DNA of 64,000 nucleotides from Gammaproteobacteria bacterium. GTDB taxonomy: Bacteria; Pseudomonadota; Gammaproteobacteria; Xanthomonadales; SZUA-36. The notes under the pieces were generated by a model, which saw only the letters and a program-made list of their open reading frames with translations, ran no database searches and was not told where the DNA came from. The stretch lies in assembly GCA_021772915.1 (NCBI GenBank), contig JAJFLB010000016.1, positions 62,001 through 126,000 on the forward strand, written 5' to 3'. Positions 18,075-27,824 of this stretch are shown here, piece after piece. Made by a program: the position numbers and the translations under genes. Position 1 is the first letter of the stretch, and each line of letters opens with the position of its first letter.

Positions 18075-20672
18075 TCATTGGGTGTAGGTGATCGTAAAAG
18101 AGCTTCCCTGCTCAATGGAGAAACCCGGGCCAAGGGTAGTGCTGGGCGAGTTAAACTGTACTATCGATCCCGATTTAACAACTACACCAGAGTTCGCCTC
18201 AATTGACGAGTCCGCTGTACAGCTCGTGTCATCCCCAAAATTCCGGTTCTGAACCAATACATCAATGCCAGAGCAACTCGGCAATTCCACTGGTGGTGGC
18301 GGTGCTTCCTCCTCTACTGGTGGTGGTGGCACGTCCTCCTCAACCGGTGGTGGTTCTGCTGCTGCGGACCCACAACTATAGATCGCCACGTCATCCACCA
18401 GCCAGCCAAAAGGACCGCCCACCGATTCATCACTGCCCAACCGAAAACGGAACTGGAAGTTCTGACCAGCAAGTGTACCCAAGTCAAAACGGCTTGATAC
18501 ATAACCATGGCTTGCACCAGCAAACGCCGAGCGACCGGCCAGTGGGTTGCCGTATCCCGTAAATATGGTTTCATTGTAATTTTGACCGGTATCAAACAAC
18601 GTGCCAAGATCATGCCATGTAGAACCATCGGTACTGTACTCAACGACTCCACCGTCATAAAAGAATTGTCCAGCCGATGACGACCACGACTCAAAAGCAT
18701 AGCTGTGCCGGAAGTGCAGATATGTATTACCGGTGAGTGTAACTGGTGCATTGTTGAAATTCACAGCGTCAACTAGGTAATCTGGATCAGTTCCCCATAA
18801 AGAGGTTACACCAGAGGTTGCATAGCCAGTCGCCACCGACCAGGTACTTGCCGCGCCGGCCAGGCTTTCGGTTGTCCAGTTCCCAGTGCCTGATTCCAGA
18901 TCATCCGAAAACAGAACTGTACCCTGCTGTTCACCGTCTGGGCACAGGGCGGCAGAGGGTGCAAAACCCGTCGGATTCAAGTTCATCTCGACAGCATCCG
19001 TGGCGGCTCGAACTTCCAGGCAATCATTGGCGGTAATACCGGAGGTACCCACCAGATTTAGACATGCCTGATAGAGTGCATCGTAAAGATCGGCATAGTT
19101 TGCACCAGAGGTGAGCAAATTGGTCTGCGCCTCGTAATATATTTTCGCCGTCTTGGTGACTCCCAAACCATTGACGCTGATTCCGTTGAAAGTGTCACCA
19201 TCGGTCATCAGGTAGGCTGCCTTGTTTCCAACACCACTATTGGTATGTACGCCACCGTTGTCAGAAGATGAGGTCCAGTACAGAGCGCTGGTCATGCTGT
19301 CAGGATGACCAAAATCACCAGGGAACTGCAGGTCTCGGATTGCACCTATGGGCATGTCTTCTCCCATCAACCAACGTGAGGAGGGTGAGTCGTTGCCGGT
19401 TGCATTACTCAGGTCGATGAATTCACCCCAGATGTCTGAAAATGACTCATTGATGGCTCCAGACTCAAAATAGTAAACAAGTCTTGACTCCTTGCTGGTC
19501 ACACCGTGGGTTAACTCATGACCGACAACATCATCCGCGTCTGCGTAGCCATCACAATATACCATCTGTGTACCATCCCAGAATGCGTTTGGGCAAGTTC
19601 CCCAGGAATCGTCATAATGCACCGTTGATGAGATCACACTGCCCGCATCATCAATCCCATCGCGACCATGTGTTGTAGCATAAAAATCGTACGCATCTCC
19701 CGCGTGGGCGTGTGCATTGATAACATCGGCGTCGGATGACGCACAGGTAGGAAATGAATCACCTTCAGAACACATCAATGTACCAGGTATTGCTGCCATA
19801 CCACCGGCATCATGTGTTTTTCGATTCTTAGCCATGTCCACCTGATTGAAATGAAGACTAATGGTTCCACTGTGCGCGTCTACGAGAATTAATTCACGAA
19901 TTGGAGCTAATTCTGTCGTGCTCACATCCATTTGCCAAACCAAGCTGGGTAAGGAAGCACCGGGCTCAACCAAACGGGAGTCATAAACGAATAGCGTCGG
20001 CTTGCTTACCTGTAATTCTGCCGGATCCAAGTTGTACCATTTCGCAACTGCATACAGGGCAGAATCAATTGCGTCAGTCGGGGTCACCGTCGGATTGACC
20101 GATACTGTCAGATCTGCAGCAATCTCGCCAGTCATGGAGAGCAGCGCATTGTCCCCATCCAGGTTGACAACAAATTCACCCGCAAACACGGGTACACCAC
20201 GGTGCAACTGCTGATATCGCATGCTTGCGCCACCCTCTGTACCGGGCTTGGCACCGAGCAACCCTGCCTGGGATAAGCTGTTAAGCGCACTTGAGCCCGG
20301 TGTGACCTTGAGTGGTCGCAACTGTAGGTCTGGGTTGTCGATACCGAAGGCAGCGCCATACTCTCTGATGAATGCCATTCCTACATCCGTATGGGTTGCC
20401 GTGCGGGCAGTTTTCTCAAGCCGGATTGGAGAACCGGGCTCTGTTCCGACAAAGCGGACCAGACCAGTCTCCTGATGCGTTGAGATACGTGTATTTGCAA
20501 TTGCATTGTCAGATAATGGTGCGGCGCCCCAGACCGAAAACGATAAAGGCAATAAGACCAGTAAACTGATCTGAAGGGCTTTTGATGAAAAACTTTGTTT
20601 GACCGAGTGCTTGGAATCAGCCTGGGTCTCGTTTGCGCAGGTATCGCGCCCTAATGTGTGCATTCTGTCCAT
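18075..20672 (-). CDS. M4 family zinc metalloprotease (thermolysin/vibriolysin-like)
   Basis: Secreted neutral protease of about 865 residues. After a signal-like helix (LQISLLVLLPLSFSVWGA) comes an FTP/PepSY propeptide with RPLKVTP and MSMTGEIAADL-like segments. The catalytic domain carries HELTH (His385-His389) and the third zinc ligand in GAINESFSDIWGE. C-terminal to it are an LFSDDLESGTGNW domain resembling immune-inhibitor-A accessory domains, a Pro/Glu linker, and a terminal 70-residue beta-stack domain. The start is uncertain: ATG 20672 is used here, ATG 20663 and TTG 20750 are alternatives. The linker and terminal domain suggest surface attachment or processing after secretion. It may degrade proteins for nutrition. 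Confidence 0.88.
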   Translation of the reverse strand: MDRMHTLGRDTCANETQADSKHSVKQSFSSKALQISLLVLLPLSFSVWGAAPLSDNAIANTRISTHQETGLVRFVGTEPGSPIRLEKTARTATHTDVGMAFIREYGAAFGIDNPDLQLRPLKVTPGSSALNSLSQAGLLGAKPGTEGGASMRYQQLHRGVPVFAGEFVVNLDGDNALLSMTGEIAADLTVSVNPTVTPTDAIDSALYAVAKWYNLDPAELQVSKPTLFVYDSRLVEPGASLPSLVWQMDVSTTELAPIRELILVDAHSGTISLHFNQVDMAKNRKTHDAGGMAAIPGTLMCSEGDSFPTCASSDADVINAHAHAGDAYDFYATTHGRDGIDDAGSVISSTVHYDDSWGTCPNAFWDGTQMVYCDGYADADDVVGHELTHGVTSKESRLVYYFESGAINESFSDIWGEFIDLSNATGNDSPSSRWLMGEDMPIGAIRDLQFPGDFGHPDSMTSALYWTSSSDNGGVHTNSGVGNKAAYLMTDGDTFNGISVNGLGVTKTAKIYYEAQTNLLTSGANYADLYDALYQACLNLVGTSGITANDCLEVRAATDAVEMNLNPTGFAPSAALCPDGEQQGTVLFSDDLESGTGNWTTESLAGAASTWSVATGYATSGVTSLWGTDPDYLVDAVNFNNAPVTLTGNTYLHFRHSYAFESWSSSAGQFFYDGGVVEYSTDGSTWHDLGTLFDTGQNYNETIFTGYGNPLAGRSAFAGASHGYVSSRFDLGTLAGQNFQFRFRLGSDESVGGPFGWLVDDVAIYSCGSAAAEPPPVEEDVPPPPVEEEAPPPPVELPSCSGIDVLVQNRNFGDDTSCTADSSIEANSGVVVKSGSIVQFNSPSTTLGPGFSIEQGSSFTITYTQ

Positions 20673-20750
20673 GATTGCATTTGTAGACTTCGGTTTGGTC
20701 TGTCCATCTGAACGTAGATGATTAGGGGAAAAACGACCTTGTCTTTCCAA

Positions 20751-21283
20751 AATTCAGAACCAAAGTAACAGTCGACCTCCTTGTCTGGTTTTTACAATTG
20801 CGTTGTTTCCTATCTACTGAAACCAATGCAATTTTTGCTTAATAACCCCCGAGATTCATTCGACTTCCGTGTCAGGTAAATGCTTCCTAGCTTCTAACGT
20901 CCCTGAATCCTCTTGAATCTCAGGTGTAGAATGCCTCAAATGCTAATAGGGTAATACTGTGGGAATTGACAGGCTTTAACAGAAAAAAGAACATGGTATA
21001 AAGGTGCAGGTCAGTGCATATTCGGTATGATTCACCTGTCTAGTCAAAGATACGGGACAATTTGCTCACCTCCCAAACCTGAAAATGCTGGTTTGGTTTG
21101 GTCATGCCCCCGAATGGTAGCCCCAAAAAATCGGAAAACGTTACAAGTGACGCGGTCGAACTGACTGATCTGGACAGAGTTTTACGTCACCGCAAAACGC
21201 GAGTGATTCCTCTTTGGGAACAAAGAACCAACATTTACCCGTCTGCTCTAGAGCCTCACTCAAGCAATTCGTCTTCCTAACCA
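20751..21283. other. 533-base gap with no supported gene
   Basis: No ORF here has a domain or credible start; the 60-residue plus-strand ORF at 21098-21280 has low-complexity, uncharacteristic composition and is not called. The left part should hold the promoter of the minus-strand protease gene. A short inverted repeat (CAAACC/GGTTTG) lies at about 21074-21095 but lacks a T-run. Confidence 0.5.
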
Positions 21284-21976
21284 TTAATCGGTCTCATGAG
21301 ATTGGAATTCGCCGTACAAACGACCGACCATTACGTCTTCTGACCCTAGAAAATACTTCTCATGCTCTTCAGCCATTTCCCGGCCAAACCGAGCAATGTA
21401 CCGAGCGAATCGCCTGCTCACAATATAGCAAGGTCCATGATAGAACGGTGGTAAGTATGCACGGTTACCAAAGACTTTTTCATAATCGATAACTCCACCC
21501 TTTTTCATCGCCCAATGCTCGGAGCTCTTTCTTGGCACATTTTGAAACAAGGCGAAGCCGTCATAGTCTGAACTGAACGTAGCCCCCTCTAAGAACTGTG
21601 TCAATTTACCCAGATCAACGGGTTTCCTCCCCTCATATTCGCGTCCGCTAAAGTGTTTTCTTACAACAGCAACATCTATTTTAAGAAGGTGTTGAAAATC
21701 AAAATTACGAACACAGTAGTCCATCATTTTATGAGTTTTCAGACTCAATGCCCCGTATTTCTCTTGAGCTCGAAGCATCAGTACATTTTGATCGTGGAAG
21801 GAATAATCAATGTCTGGATTTGCGTAGACCTCCAGGATTCTGGTGCCATCGCTTGCACCAAGAAATTGCCCCACGATCGACTGGTGGAACTGATGTAACA
21901 ACCCCCTGTGATTGTCACAAGTATATATGCAAACCAACAAGCCATTGCCCGGCGTGGAACAAGGAATCATTATCAA
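21284..21976 (-). CDS. Glycosyltransferase, GT31 (beta-1,3-galactosyltransferase)-like
   Basis: A 230-residue soluble protein. Features resembling the GT31 fold are an early IYTCDNHRGLLHQF strand, a central HLLKIDVAVV acidic motif that could stand for the DxD region, and the C-terminal PPFYHGPCYIVSRRFARYI followed by YFLGSEDVMVGRLYG, which matches the GT31 ED-V/G segment. The family adds galactose or N-acetylhexosamine from a UDP-sugar. It lies alone on the minus strand beside a GT10 gene. Sugar specificity cannot be read. The start (ATG 21976, or M3) is unsettled. Confidence 0.65.
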   Translation of the reverse strand: MIMIPCSTPGNGLLVCIYTCDNHRGLLHQFHQSIVGQFLGASDGTRILEVYANPDIDYSFHDQNVLMLRAQEKYGALSLKTHKMMDYCVRNFDFQHLLKIDVAVVRKHFSGREYEGRKPVDLGKLTQFLEGATFSSDYDGFALFQNVPRKSSEHWAMKKGGVIDYEKVFGNRAYLPPFYHGPCYIVSRRFARYIARFGREMAEEHEKYFLGSEDVMVGRLYGEFQSHETD

Positions 21977-22306
21977 CCAAAATCCAATGCGAAAACTCTC
22001 ATAAACTGAGTATTATGAATAAACTAACATGCTTAACATTTGTTTGCTTAACCAACAATGCATGTCATCCTCTTTACCAACTCACGCCTGAGATCCCCTC
22101 TCTTGGATGTCATTCACATTTTATGATCTGGCCCGGATGAGAAACTGGTCCGGACCCGTAGTATCGTTTTTAAGACTTGAATCCGGGGCGAAACATAACA
22201 TCTAATTACCAGTACACCCGTGAACTTTGTCACCACATATCAAGACACCACCAGTTTCCATTTTACTCGCAGACAGAATTTTGATGTCGCCACAGACCAA
22301 ACCCGT
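21977..22306. other. 330-base gap, no gene seen
   Basis: AT-rich spacer between two minus-strand glycosyltransferase genes. No RNA, repeat or convincing ORF was seen. It may hold the promoter of the GT31-like gene at its left end. Confidence 0.4.
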
Positions 22307-23209
22307 TTATTCTCGTTGTTCGTTGCCCAAATACACGAGTTCCTTTTCTTGAGATACATTCACATCGTTTGCAATCAGGTTGGAAATAAATGGGAATAAT
22401 TGGTATTTATCAAGAACCAATCTCCTGGCCTCCTCCAAATCCTCAATTCGATCTTCCCAAATGTCTTCCTCCAATATTTTTTCAATCGTCTGACAGCTTT
22501 CTTGGTAGTTGTTGATATCTATCTCAATAAAAGATCTTTCAGGAAAGTAATCACCCAGGTTTGTACAGCCGCAGTAAATGGGTAATGTATATGAAAGGAA
22601 ACAATCAGCGATCTTTTCAGTCCAATAGTGTTTGGATTGACTGTTTTCTATCGCAATGGAGTACTTATAAGGTGAGAGTGCCTGGTATTTATCTTCAACC
22701 TCATTGATTCCCCGGCCAAAATAGTCGATATCGAATTTTCCGTCATTCGAGAGTTTGTGATAAAAGTCCATCCTTTGCTTGTGTCCGGACAAGAACATTT
22801 TGCTAGACGATACCCAGGATATTCTTCTTGATTTACTGGGTACATCAAGTGCCATTAAATCATCATATGTCTTGTCTATATGCCACGGCAAACAAGTTTG
22901 AGTTCCTATATATCTGTCAGTGTCATTGTTAAAAATGTGGTGAGTAAAGATCTTTCCAAATCGCTCGTGACCATTTTCAACCCAGGGGAAATGATCTACC
23001 GCGTACGGTTCTTGCATTAGCGCCCACACTTTTTTTGGATTCACCAGAACTGAAGTACTTCTGGGCACAAAATTCAAAACTACTAAGTAGTCACACTCTT
23101 TTACTTCATCAAAAGTAAATCTTACTCGCCCCCACACACCCTCGCTACGCGGAGTTTGCCTGAGGATATTCGGCTCCTCCCAGTTCTTAATAATTCTTAC
23201 TAATTTCAT
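22307..23209 (-). CDS. Glycosyltransferase family 10 (alpha-1,3-fucosyltransferase-like)
   Basis: A 300-residue protein with the GT10 pattern: an N-terminal RQTPRSEGVWGRVRFTF with a CDYLVVLN strand, and the donor-binding region YKYSIAIENSQ, then YWTEKIADCFLSYTLPIYCG and DYFPERSFIEIDI. The family transfers fucose from GDP-fucose to sugar acceptors, as in bacterial Lewis-antigen synthesis. The start at ATG 23209 is preferred to 23278 because the MKLVRIIKNWE beginning matches family N-termini. A gmd gene for the first step to GDP-fucose lies at 28891-29865, but no GDP-fucose synthase is in the window. Donor could also be another GDP-6-deoxysugar. Confidence 0.85.
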   Translation of the reverse strand: MKLVRIIKNWEEPNILRQTPRSEGVWGRVRFTFDEVKECDYLVVLNFVPRSTSVLVNPKKVWALMQEPYAVDHFPWVENGHERFGKIFTHHIFNNDTDRYIGTQTCLPWHIDKTYDDLMALDVPSKSRRISWVSSSKMFLSGHKQRMDFYHKLSNDGKFDIDYFGRGINEVEDKYQALSPYKYSIAIENSQSKHYWTEKIADCFLSYTLPIYCGCTNLGDYFPERSFIEIDINNYQESCQTIEKILEEDIWEDRIEDLEEARRLVLDKYQLFPFISNLIANDVNVSQEKELVYLGNEQRE

Positions 23210-23791
23210 TGAGTTACCTGTGATATCAAAAAAAATCTCTGTTCCAATATACCACTTTACCAATAGGCTTTCTGGCATTTATTACTCATACATTTGGTCG
23301 GCCTCGAACAACCAGGCATTACCAGCTAACCAATTGATATTTATCAATTAATACATGGTTCTGCGCTGGTCAGGAATTGTCTGATTTGGCACTGCATTGG
23401 TGTCAATCTTGCAACAGCCAGAACAGTAACGACCCTGAAGAACCGGTAGTTACACCACTGCCCGGCAACGTCGCTGATACCTCCATGATGTTATTGATCA
23501 ACGCGATCAGATGCACCACAAAGCACCGTTAATTGATTTGTTTTTGTTTGGCTACTTGATAAGTGAAACGTACTGCTCTGACAGCCTTTCCCGACCAGAA
23601 ACAAAGATCCTACATGGCTTGGCTATAGCATAAGCGGTTACGAAGGAGTATCGAATGAACCGGTAGTGAGACAAGAGACGGAAAATTCTATCCCCACAGG
23701 ATATGCAATGTGTGACGGGAGCAGAGTTGTGGCAAAGTCTACGCTTCAACCCGAAAATTTCGTCGTTTATGAAAGGACGCAAAAAAAGAGC
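23210..23791. other. 582-base gap, possible decayed coding trace
   Basis: Nothing firm. On the plus strand around 23390-23531 one frame reads LALHW, then CQSCNSQNSNDPEEPVV and continues to a stop near 23531, which could be the remnant of a small lipoprotein or secreted protein. No start or ribosome-binding site supports an intact gene. The reverse-strand ORF at 23552-23812 is a shadow of the sulfotransferase leader. Confidence 0.3.
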
Positions 23792-24484
23792 ATGAATACA
23801 AATATTGATCAATCAATCCAAATATCTGAGAGTATTGTTGAATCAAGTATTGCGAACCCGAATTTCCCTTTCCTAATAAGCTTTCCAAGAACTGGCAGTC
23901 ATTGGTTGAGAATGATTATGGAGCTGTATTTCGAAAAGCCTTCACTTGTTAGAGCTTTTTATTATAAGTATGCAACCAGTTTTACCTGTTATCACAGACA
24001 CGATAAAAAATTGCTGATCGAGAGAGAAAATGTTATTTATCTATATAGAAATCCAGCAGCCACAATCTACTCTCAAATGAATTATTACGGAGAGGATTTA
24101 ACTAGTATTGATAGAGTGAAGTTCTGGGCAAACATGTATGGCAATCACTTACAGAAATGGCTGGTTGATGAAACATTCACTGTTAACAAAACAGTTCTTA
24201 CATACGAAGCGTTAAGAAATAATATGGAAAAAGAGTTTGCAAAGGTATGTACCCATTTTGCAACGAGTATTAACAAAGAAAAATTGGCTCGCGCCGTGAG
24301 TAAAGTTACAAGGGAAGAAGTAAAAAGTAAGACCGCTCATGACCCTCAGGTCATTAACGATTCTGATCGCTATCAATTGAACAAAAAGTCATTTATTGCT
24401 GGAAACACATCCTTTATTTGCAACGAGATCACTTCCTCATACAACGGGCTTGGAAAGTTCCTTTTAAAGGGTGATGAGGGATAG
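23792..24484 (+). CDS. Sulfotransferase domain protein
   Basis: A 230-residue protein with the 5'-phosphosulfate-binding loop FLISFPRTGSHWLRMIME (residues about 25-42) and the 3'-phosphate strand VIYLYRNPAATIYSQM (residues about 83-98), the canonical PAPS-dependent sulfotransferase pair. It is only distantly like the one at 11293-11952. The start is ATG 23792; the upstream extension to 23666 is unlikely coding. Low GC and Lys/Asn-rich composition resemble the GT10 gene beside it and differ from the catabolic genes later, consistent with transferred glycan genes. Acceptor unknown. Confidence 0.82.
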   Translation: MNTNIDQSIQISESIVESSIANPNFPFLISFPRTGSHWLRMIMELYFEKPSLVRAFYYKYATSFTCYHRHDKKLLIERENVIYLYRNPAATIYSQMNYYGEDLTSIDRVKFWANMYGNHLQKWLVDETFTVNKTVLTYEALRNNMEKEFAKVCTHFATSINKEKLARAVSKVTREEVKSKTAHDPQVINDSDRYQLNKKSFIAGNTSFICNEITSSYNGLGKFLLKGDEG

Positions 24485-24837
24485 TCAGGAAAATATTGTT
24501 TAGCACAGCCGTCTCAGAAACAGATGGATATAGTGGCTTTTACATAAGCTAGTAGTGAAAGCACCCGAGTTTTGAAGGATACTGGGATAAGTCAGGGTTT
24601 ATCAAAATCCCAACTGTCAGTTTTTACAGTTTGACTTGTTTTTTCTTACAGATATACCTATAATGCTCCACAAGGGATATTAGCCACGTTATTTAAGGGG
24701 GCTTCCCTGTACACGAAGAAATCAGCTGGTTACCAGTTGATAACGTATACTTTGAATGGATTAGTTAGGGGCACAAACCAACCCTCCGGCAAGGATGCTG
24801 ACCAAGTATTTTGGTTCTGATGTAGCAGGAGGAAGCG
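24485..24837 (+). promoter_or_regulatory. Leader region with promoter for the Asp/Ser-repeat protein
   Basis: No ORF is supported. TATAAT at 24659-24664 is a perfect -10 match, with a weak -35 (TTGTTT, 24636-24641) at 17-base spacing, about 170 bases before the gene. AGGAGG at 24827-24832 is a strong ribosome-binding site five bases from ATG 24838. The long untranslated leader could be regulatory, but no riboswitch motif was recognised. Confidence 0.45.
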
Positions 24838-26337
24838 ATGAAACGTTTCAACACTAGCGACGATGCCAGCAAGGCAGACAGTCGTACGAAACTCGTGTCA
24901 GTATTTCTACTGGCTTTATGTTCTTTAACATTTACCACAGGTATCTCAGCGGCCGATGGCGAGCTGGTTGTCAATGGTGGCTTTGAAGCGCCTAACTTGG
25001 CTCTTTTTCCGGCCACAAGCAGGGCCTTCTCTAAGGGCTGGACCTCTTTTTATGGGGCGAACAAGTCGGACGCAGATCCCTGTACCAGTCATTTGAGACT
25101 CCCGGTCAACCCGGCACTACCTTTTGACCCATTTAGCAATCCCTTGGTACCCGCCACTTTCGGGCCCTCGGGAAATTGGGAAGTGGAATGTAATGGCGAC
25201 ACAAAAATACCCGGATGGTCAATGTGGTGGTCCGATTCAGTAGCACAGGATCCCGTCACTGGAGATTTTTTGTTCAACCCCGCCACTGACCAGATAGGCA
25301 GAATTGAGATTCAAAACAACATCTATCCCACCTGGTCAAACCCGTTTTGGGTGCCGCAGGGCAAGCTGCCAATCTCATTTGCCAAGTTTGGTGAACAGAA
25401 AGCAGAACTGGATTCTCACGACCGCATTGATATGCTCACTGGTAAGCCAGTTATCAACAGCAATGTTGCTCTTACCCAGACGCTGGAGACCTGTCCAAAT
25501 CAAAAATATGTACTGACTTATGAATGGAGGTCTCGTACTACGGTAGCTGGTGATAACGATGTTAGGGTGCAGGTCGGTGGTCTTGTTGCGCGTACTCACA
25601 CGCTCACTGGTGACTGGCAAAAAGAGATCGTGAACTTTGTCTCTGGTAACAACCCAACTCAAATCGCGTTTATTTCAATTGGCGACGGAACGACAAAGGG
25701 TATGTCACTGGATGGTGTTAGCGTTATAGGTCCGGTACGCGACCTTCTGGGTGAGTGTCCGCCACCTCCATCATGCGAGGCCGATGACGGCAGCTCCGAT
25801 GATGGCAGCTCCGATGACGGCAGCTCCGATGACGGCTCCTCAGATGACGGCTCCTCAGATGACGGTAGCTCCGATGACCTTCAGCTTTGTACCGACGATG
25901 AATCCTCGGATGACGGTTCCTCAGATGACGGTTCCTCAGATGACGGCTCTTCGGATGACGGCTCCTCTGATGATGGTTCCTCAGACGATGACACTAGCTG
26001 CCTGTGCGCTAACGGCAAGCCTGATGAACTGACCTTGTTGTACGATGGCGATGATTTCACTTCGCACAACCAGGGTTCCGGGGATTCCAGTGTTGAGACC
26101 TTTGGAATTCTGCCTACAGACGCCAACATCCGAGTAACCAGTAAAAAGGGTGATCTGCTGTTCTCCGGCGTCGTATCTGTTGGTCAAGTCTTTAGTTTTC
26201 AACAGAACAACAACATTACAATTGAGATATCTGATGGAACGACACTTATGCAAGTTGTCACTTTCCATGCGTCATGTTCAGTGCCACTAGAACTGTTAGA
26301 TACTTTTGGTGGTATAACAATCTATGACTTTAACTGA
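24838..26337 (+). CDS. Secreted protein with Asp/Ser repeat and DUF7467-like C-terminus
   Basis: A 499-residue exported protein. After a signal peptide (near residues 20-40) comes a jelly-roll-like N-terminal domain starting GELVVNGGFEAPNL, the type seen in carbohydrate-binding or PEP-CTERM-like exported proteins. Residues about 315-382 hold two blocks of DGSSD repeats separated by LQLCTDDE and bounded by cysteines. The C-terminal 110 residues (CLCANGKPDELTLLYDGDD onward) resemble the DUF7467 domain. The acidic repeats could bind calcium or act as a flexible spacer. A strong terminator follows at 26372-26404. Function unknown; the gene is a single transcription unit. Confidence 0.75.
   Translation: MKRFNTSDDASKADSRTKLVSVFLLALCSLTFTTGISAADGELVVNGGFEAPNLALFPATSRAFSKGWTSFYGANKSDADPCTSHLRLPVNPALPFDPFSNPLVPATFGPSGNWEVECNGDTKIPGWSMWWSDSVAQDPVTGDFLFNPATDQIGRIEIQNNIYPTWSNPFWVPQGKLPISFAKFGEQKAELDSHDRIDMLTGKPVINSNVALTQTLETCPNQKYVLTYEWRSRTTVAGDNDVRVQVGGLVARTHTLTGDWQKEIVNFVSGNNPTQIAFISIGDGTTKGMSLDGVSVIGPVRDLLGECPPPPSCEADDGSSDDGSSDDGSSDDGSSDDGSSDDGSSDDLQLCTDDESSDDGSSDDGSSDDGSSDDGSSDDGSSDDDTSCLCANGKPDELTLLYDGDDFTSHNQGSGDSSVETFGILPTDANIRVTSKKGDLLFSGVVSVGQVFSFQQNNNITIEISDGTTLMQVVTFHASCSVPLELLDTFGGITIYDFN
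25785..25989 (+). repeat. DNA repeat encoding DGSSD units
   Basis: In-frame 15-base units (GATGACGGCTCCTCA and variants) recur in two blocks, each about six units, separated by a 24-base unlike stretch. Synonymous differences (AGC/TCC/TCT/TCG for serine) show that the units are old or selected at the protein level, not a fresh slippage product. Confidence 0.85.
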
Positions 26338-26371
26338 TAGTTTGACTGCTGCTTCTCAGAACTGAGAAGTG

Positions 26372-26404
26372 ACCGCCCCGGCGCAAGTCGGGGCGGTTTT
26401 TTTT
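26372..26404 (+). terminator. Rho-independent terminator
   Basis: A 9-base GC-rich stem (ACCGCCCCG / CGGGGCGGT) with an 8-base loop is followed by eight T. It lies 35 bases after the stop of the Asp/Ser-repeat gene and ends that transcript before the convergent rfbB gene. Confidence 0.92.
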
Positions 26405-26481
26405 ATGGTTGCAGGGATTACTTTCCAATCTGTTGGACTCATATTTCTACCCATCAGGAATGCTCCTGACGACTGAGTTCA

Positions 26482-27552
26482 TTAATCTTGAGAACCCTTT
26501 CCTAACCTCTCCAAACGGTAACTGCCATCCACAACTCTCTGCCACCACGGCTGGTTCTCAAGATACCAGGCGATTGTTTTACGTACACCTGATGTGAAAT
26601 TTTCAACCGGTCTCCAACCCAGTTCTGCATCGATCTTTGCAGCGTCAATGGCATAACGTTCATCGTGGCCAGGACGGTCTTTGACAAAGGTGATCAAGTC
26701 TACGAAAGTTTCAATACCGGAGGGCTTATCTACAACGAACTCATCAAGGATGGCGCAGATGGTCTTGACCACATCAATGTTCTTTTTCTCATTGATACCG
26801 CCAATATTATAGGTTTCACCTACCTGGCCGAGTTGCAATACCTGGTACAGCGCCCGTGCATGATCGTCCACATACAACCAATCACGGATCTGCGTACCGT
26901 CACCATAAAGTGGTAACGGCTTTCCTTGCAGTGCGTTCAGAATCATATGAGGAATCAGTTTTTCAGGAAACTGGTAGGGACCGTAATTATTGGAACAATT
27001 GGTTACCAGCACCGGTAGCTCAAAGGTACGGCCCCAGGCCCTGACCAGGTGGTCCGAGCCGGCCTTGGTCGCCGCGTACGGCGAACTTGGGTCATACGGC
27101 GTGTCTTCCCTGAACAGGTCGTTACAGCCCGCCAGGTCACCGTATACCTCGTCCGTTGAAACATGCAAAAAGCGGAATGCAGCACGATCACTGTTATTGA
27201 GACTACACCAGTAGGTCCTCGCAGCTTCCAGCGAGGCATAAGTACCAACCAGGTTTGTCTGAATGAAATCCCCCGGACCATCTATTGAGCGGTCCACATG
27301 ACTCTCTGCCGCCAGGTGCATCACTGCATTGGGCCGGTGCCTTGCAAAGAGAAGGTCCATTGCCGGTCGATCACAGATATCGGCTAGCTCAAACTGATAC
27401 CGGTGCGAATCCTCAACCGACTTGAGCGAGTCCAGGTTGCCGGCGTATGTCAGCTTATCGACATTGATTACTTCACAATCTGTGTCGCTAATGAGATAAC
27501 GAACAAGTGCTGAGCCAATAAACCCCGCACCGCCAGTGACTAGAATTTTCAT
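26482..27552 (-). CDS. rfbB: dTDP-glucose 4,6-dehydratase
   Basis: Converts dTDP-glucose to dTDP-4-keto-6-deoxyglucose, the precursor of rhamnose and other dTDP-deoxysugars. The 356-residue extended SDR begins [18 protein letters not shown], then has [31 protein letters not shown], the active-site STDEVYGDL and YAATK (YxxxK). Length and motifs match RfbB/RmlB. No rmlA, rmlC or rmlD gene is beside it, so the rest of the pathway must be elsewhere. It is transcribed alone on the minus strand, divergent from galE. Confidence 0.95.
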   Translation of the reverse strand: MKILVTGGAGFIGSALVRYLISDTDCEVINVDKLTYAGNLDSLKSVEDSHRYQFELADICDRPAMDLLFARHRPNAVMHLAAESHVDRSIDGPGDFIQTNLVGTYASLEAARTYWCSLNNSDRAAFRFLHVSTDEVYGDLAGCNDLFREDTPYDPSSPYAATKAGSDHLVRAWGRTFELPVLVTNCSNNYGPYQFPEKLIPHMILNALQGKPLPLYGDGTQIRDWLYVDDHARALYQVLQLGQVGETYNIGGINEKKNIDVVKTICAILDEFVVDKPSGIETFVDLITFVKDRPGHDERYAIDAAKIDAELGWRPVENFTSGVRKTIAWYLENQPWWQRVVDGSYRLERLGKGSQD

Positions 27553-27824
27553 AGACTTTGAGAACCTGATGGGGATTGATTAATTATACCTTGGGACCAG
27601 ACGCGTGATGGTGGGATTTGATTATCGGGTCAGCCACAATTTATTTGAATGATCCAGGTTACCGATTGAATTAGCCCACTTTGTCGTGTTCAGTTACGAA
27701 TCTCAAAAAAACCTGCTTTCGAGGAACGAGACTCGCCGGTCCCTCGGCGTCACAATCTCGCAAACGTAACAAAAACCTGTAAAATTCCCGATAAGGTCAC
27801 TAACAATTTCAAGGGACAAGAAAC

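Noticed and set aside
21098..21280. 60-residue plus-strand ORF
   Set aside because: Polar, low-information sequence without ribosome-binding site or recognisable fold.
25751..26032. Plus-strand ORF rich in MTAAPM-type repeats
   Set aside because: It is the shifted reading of the DGSSD-coding repeat.
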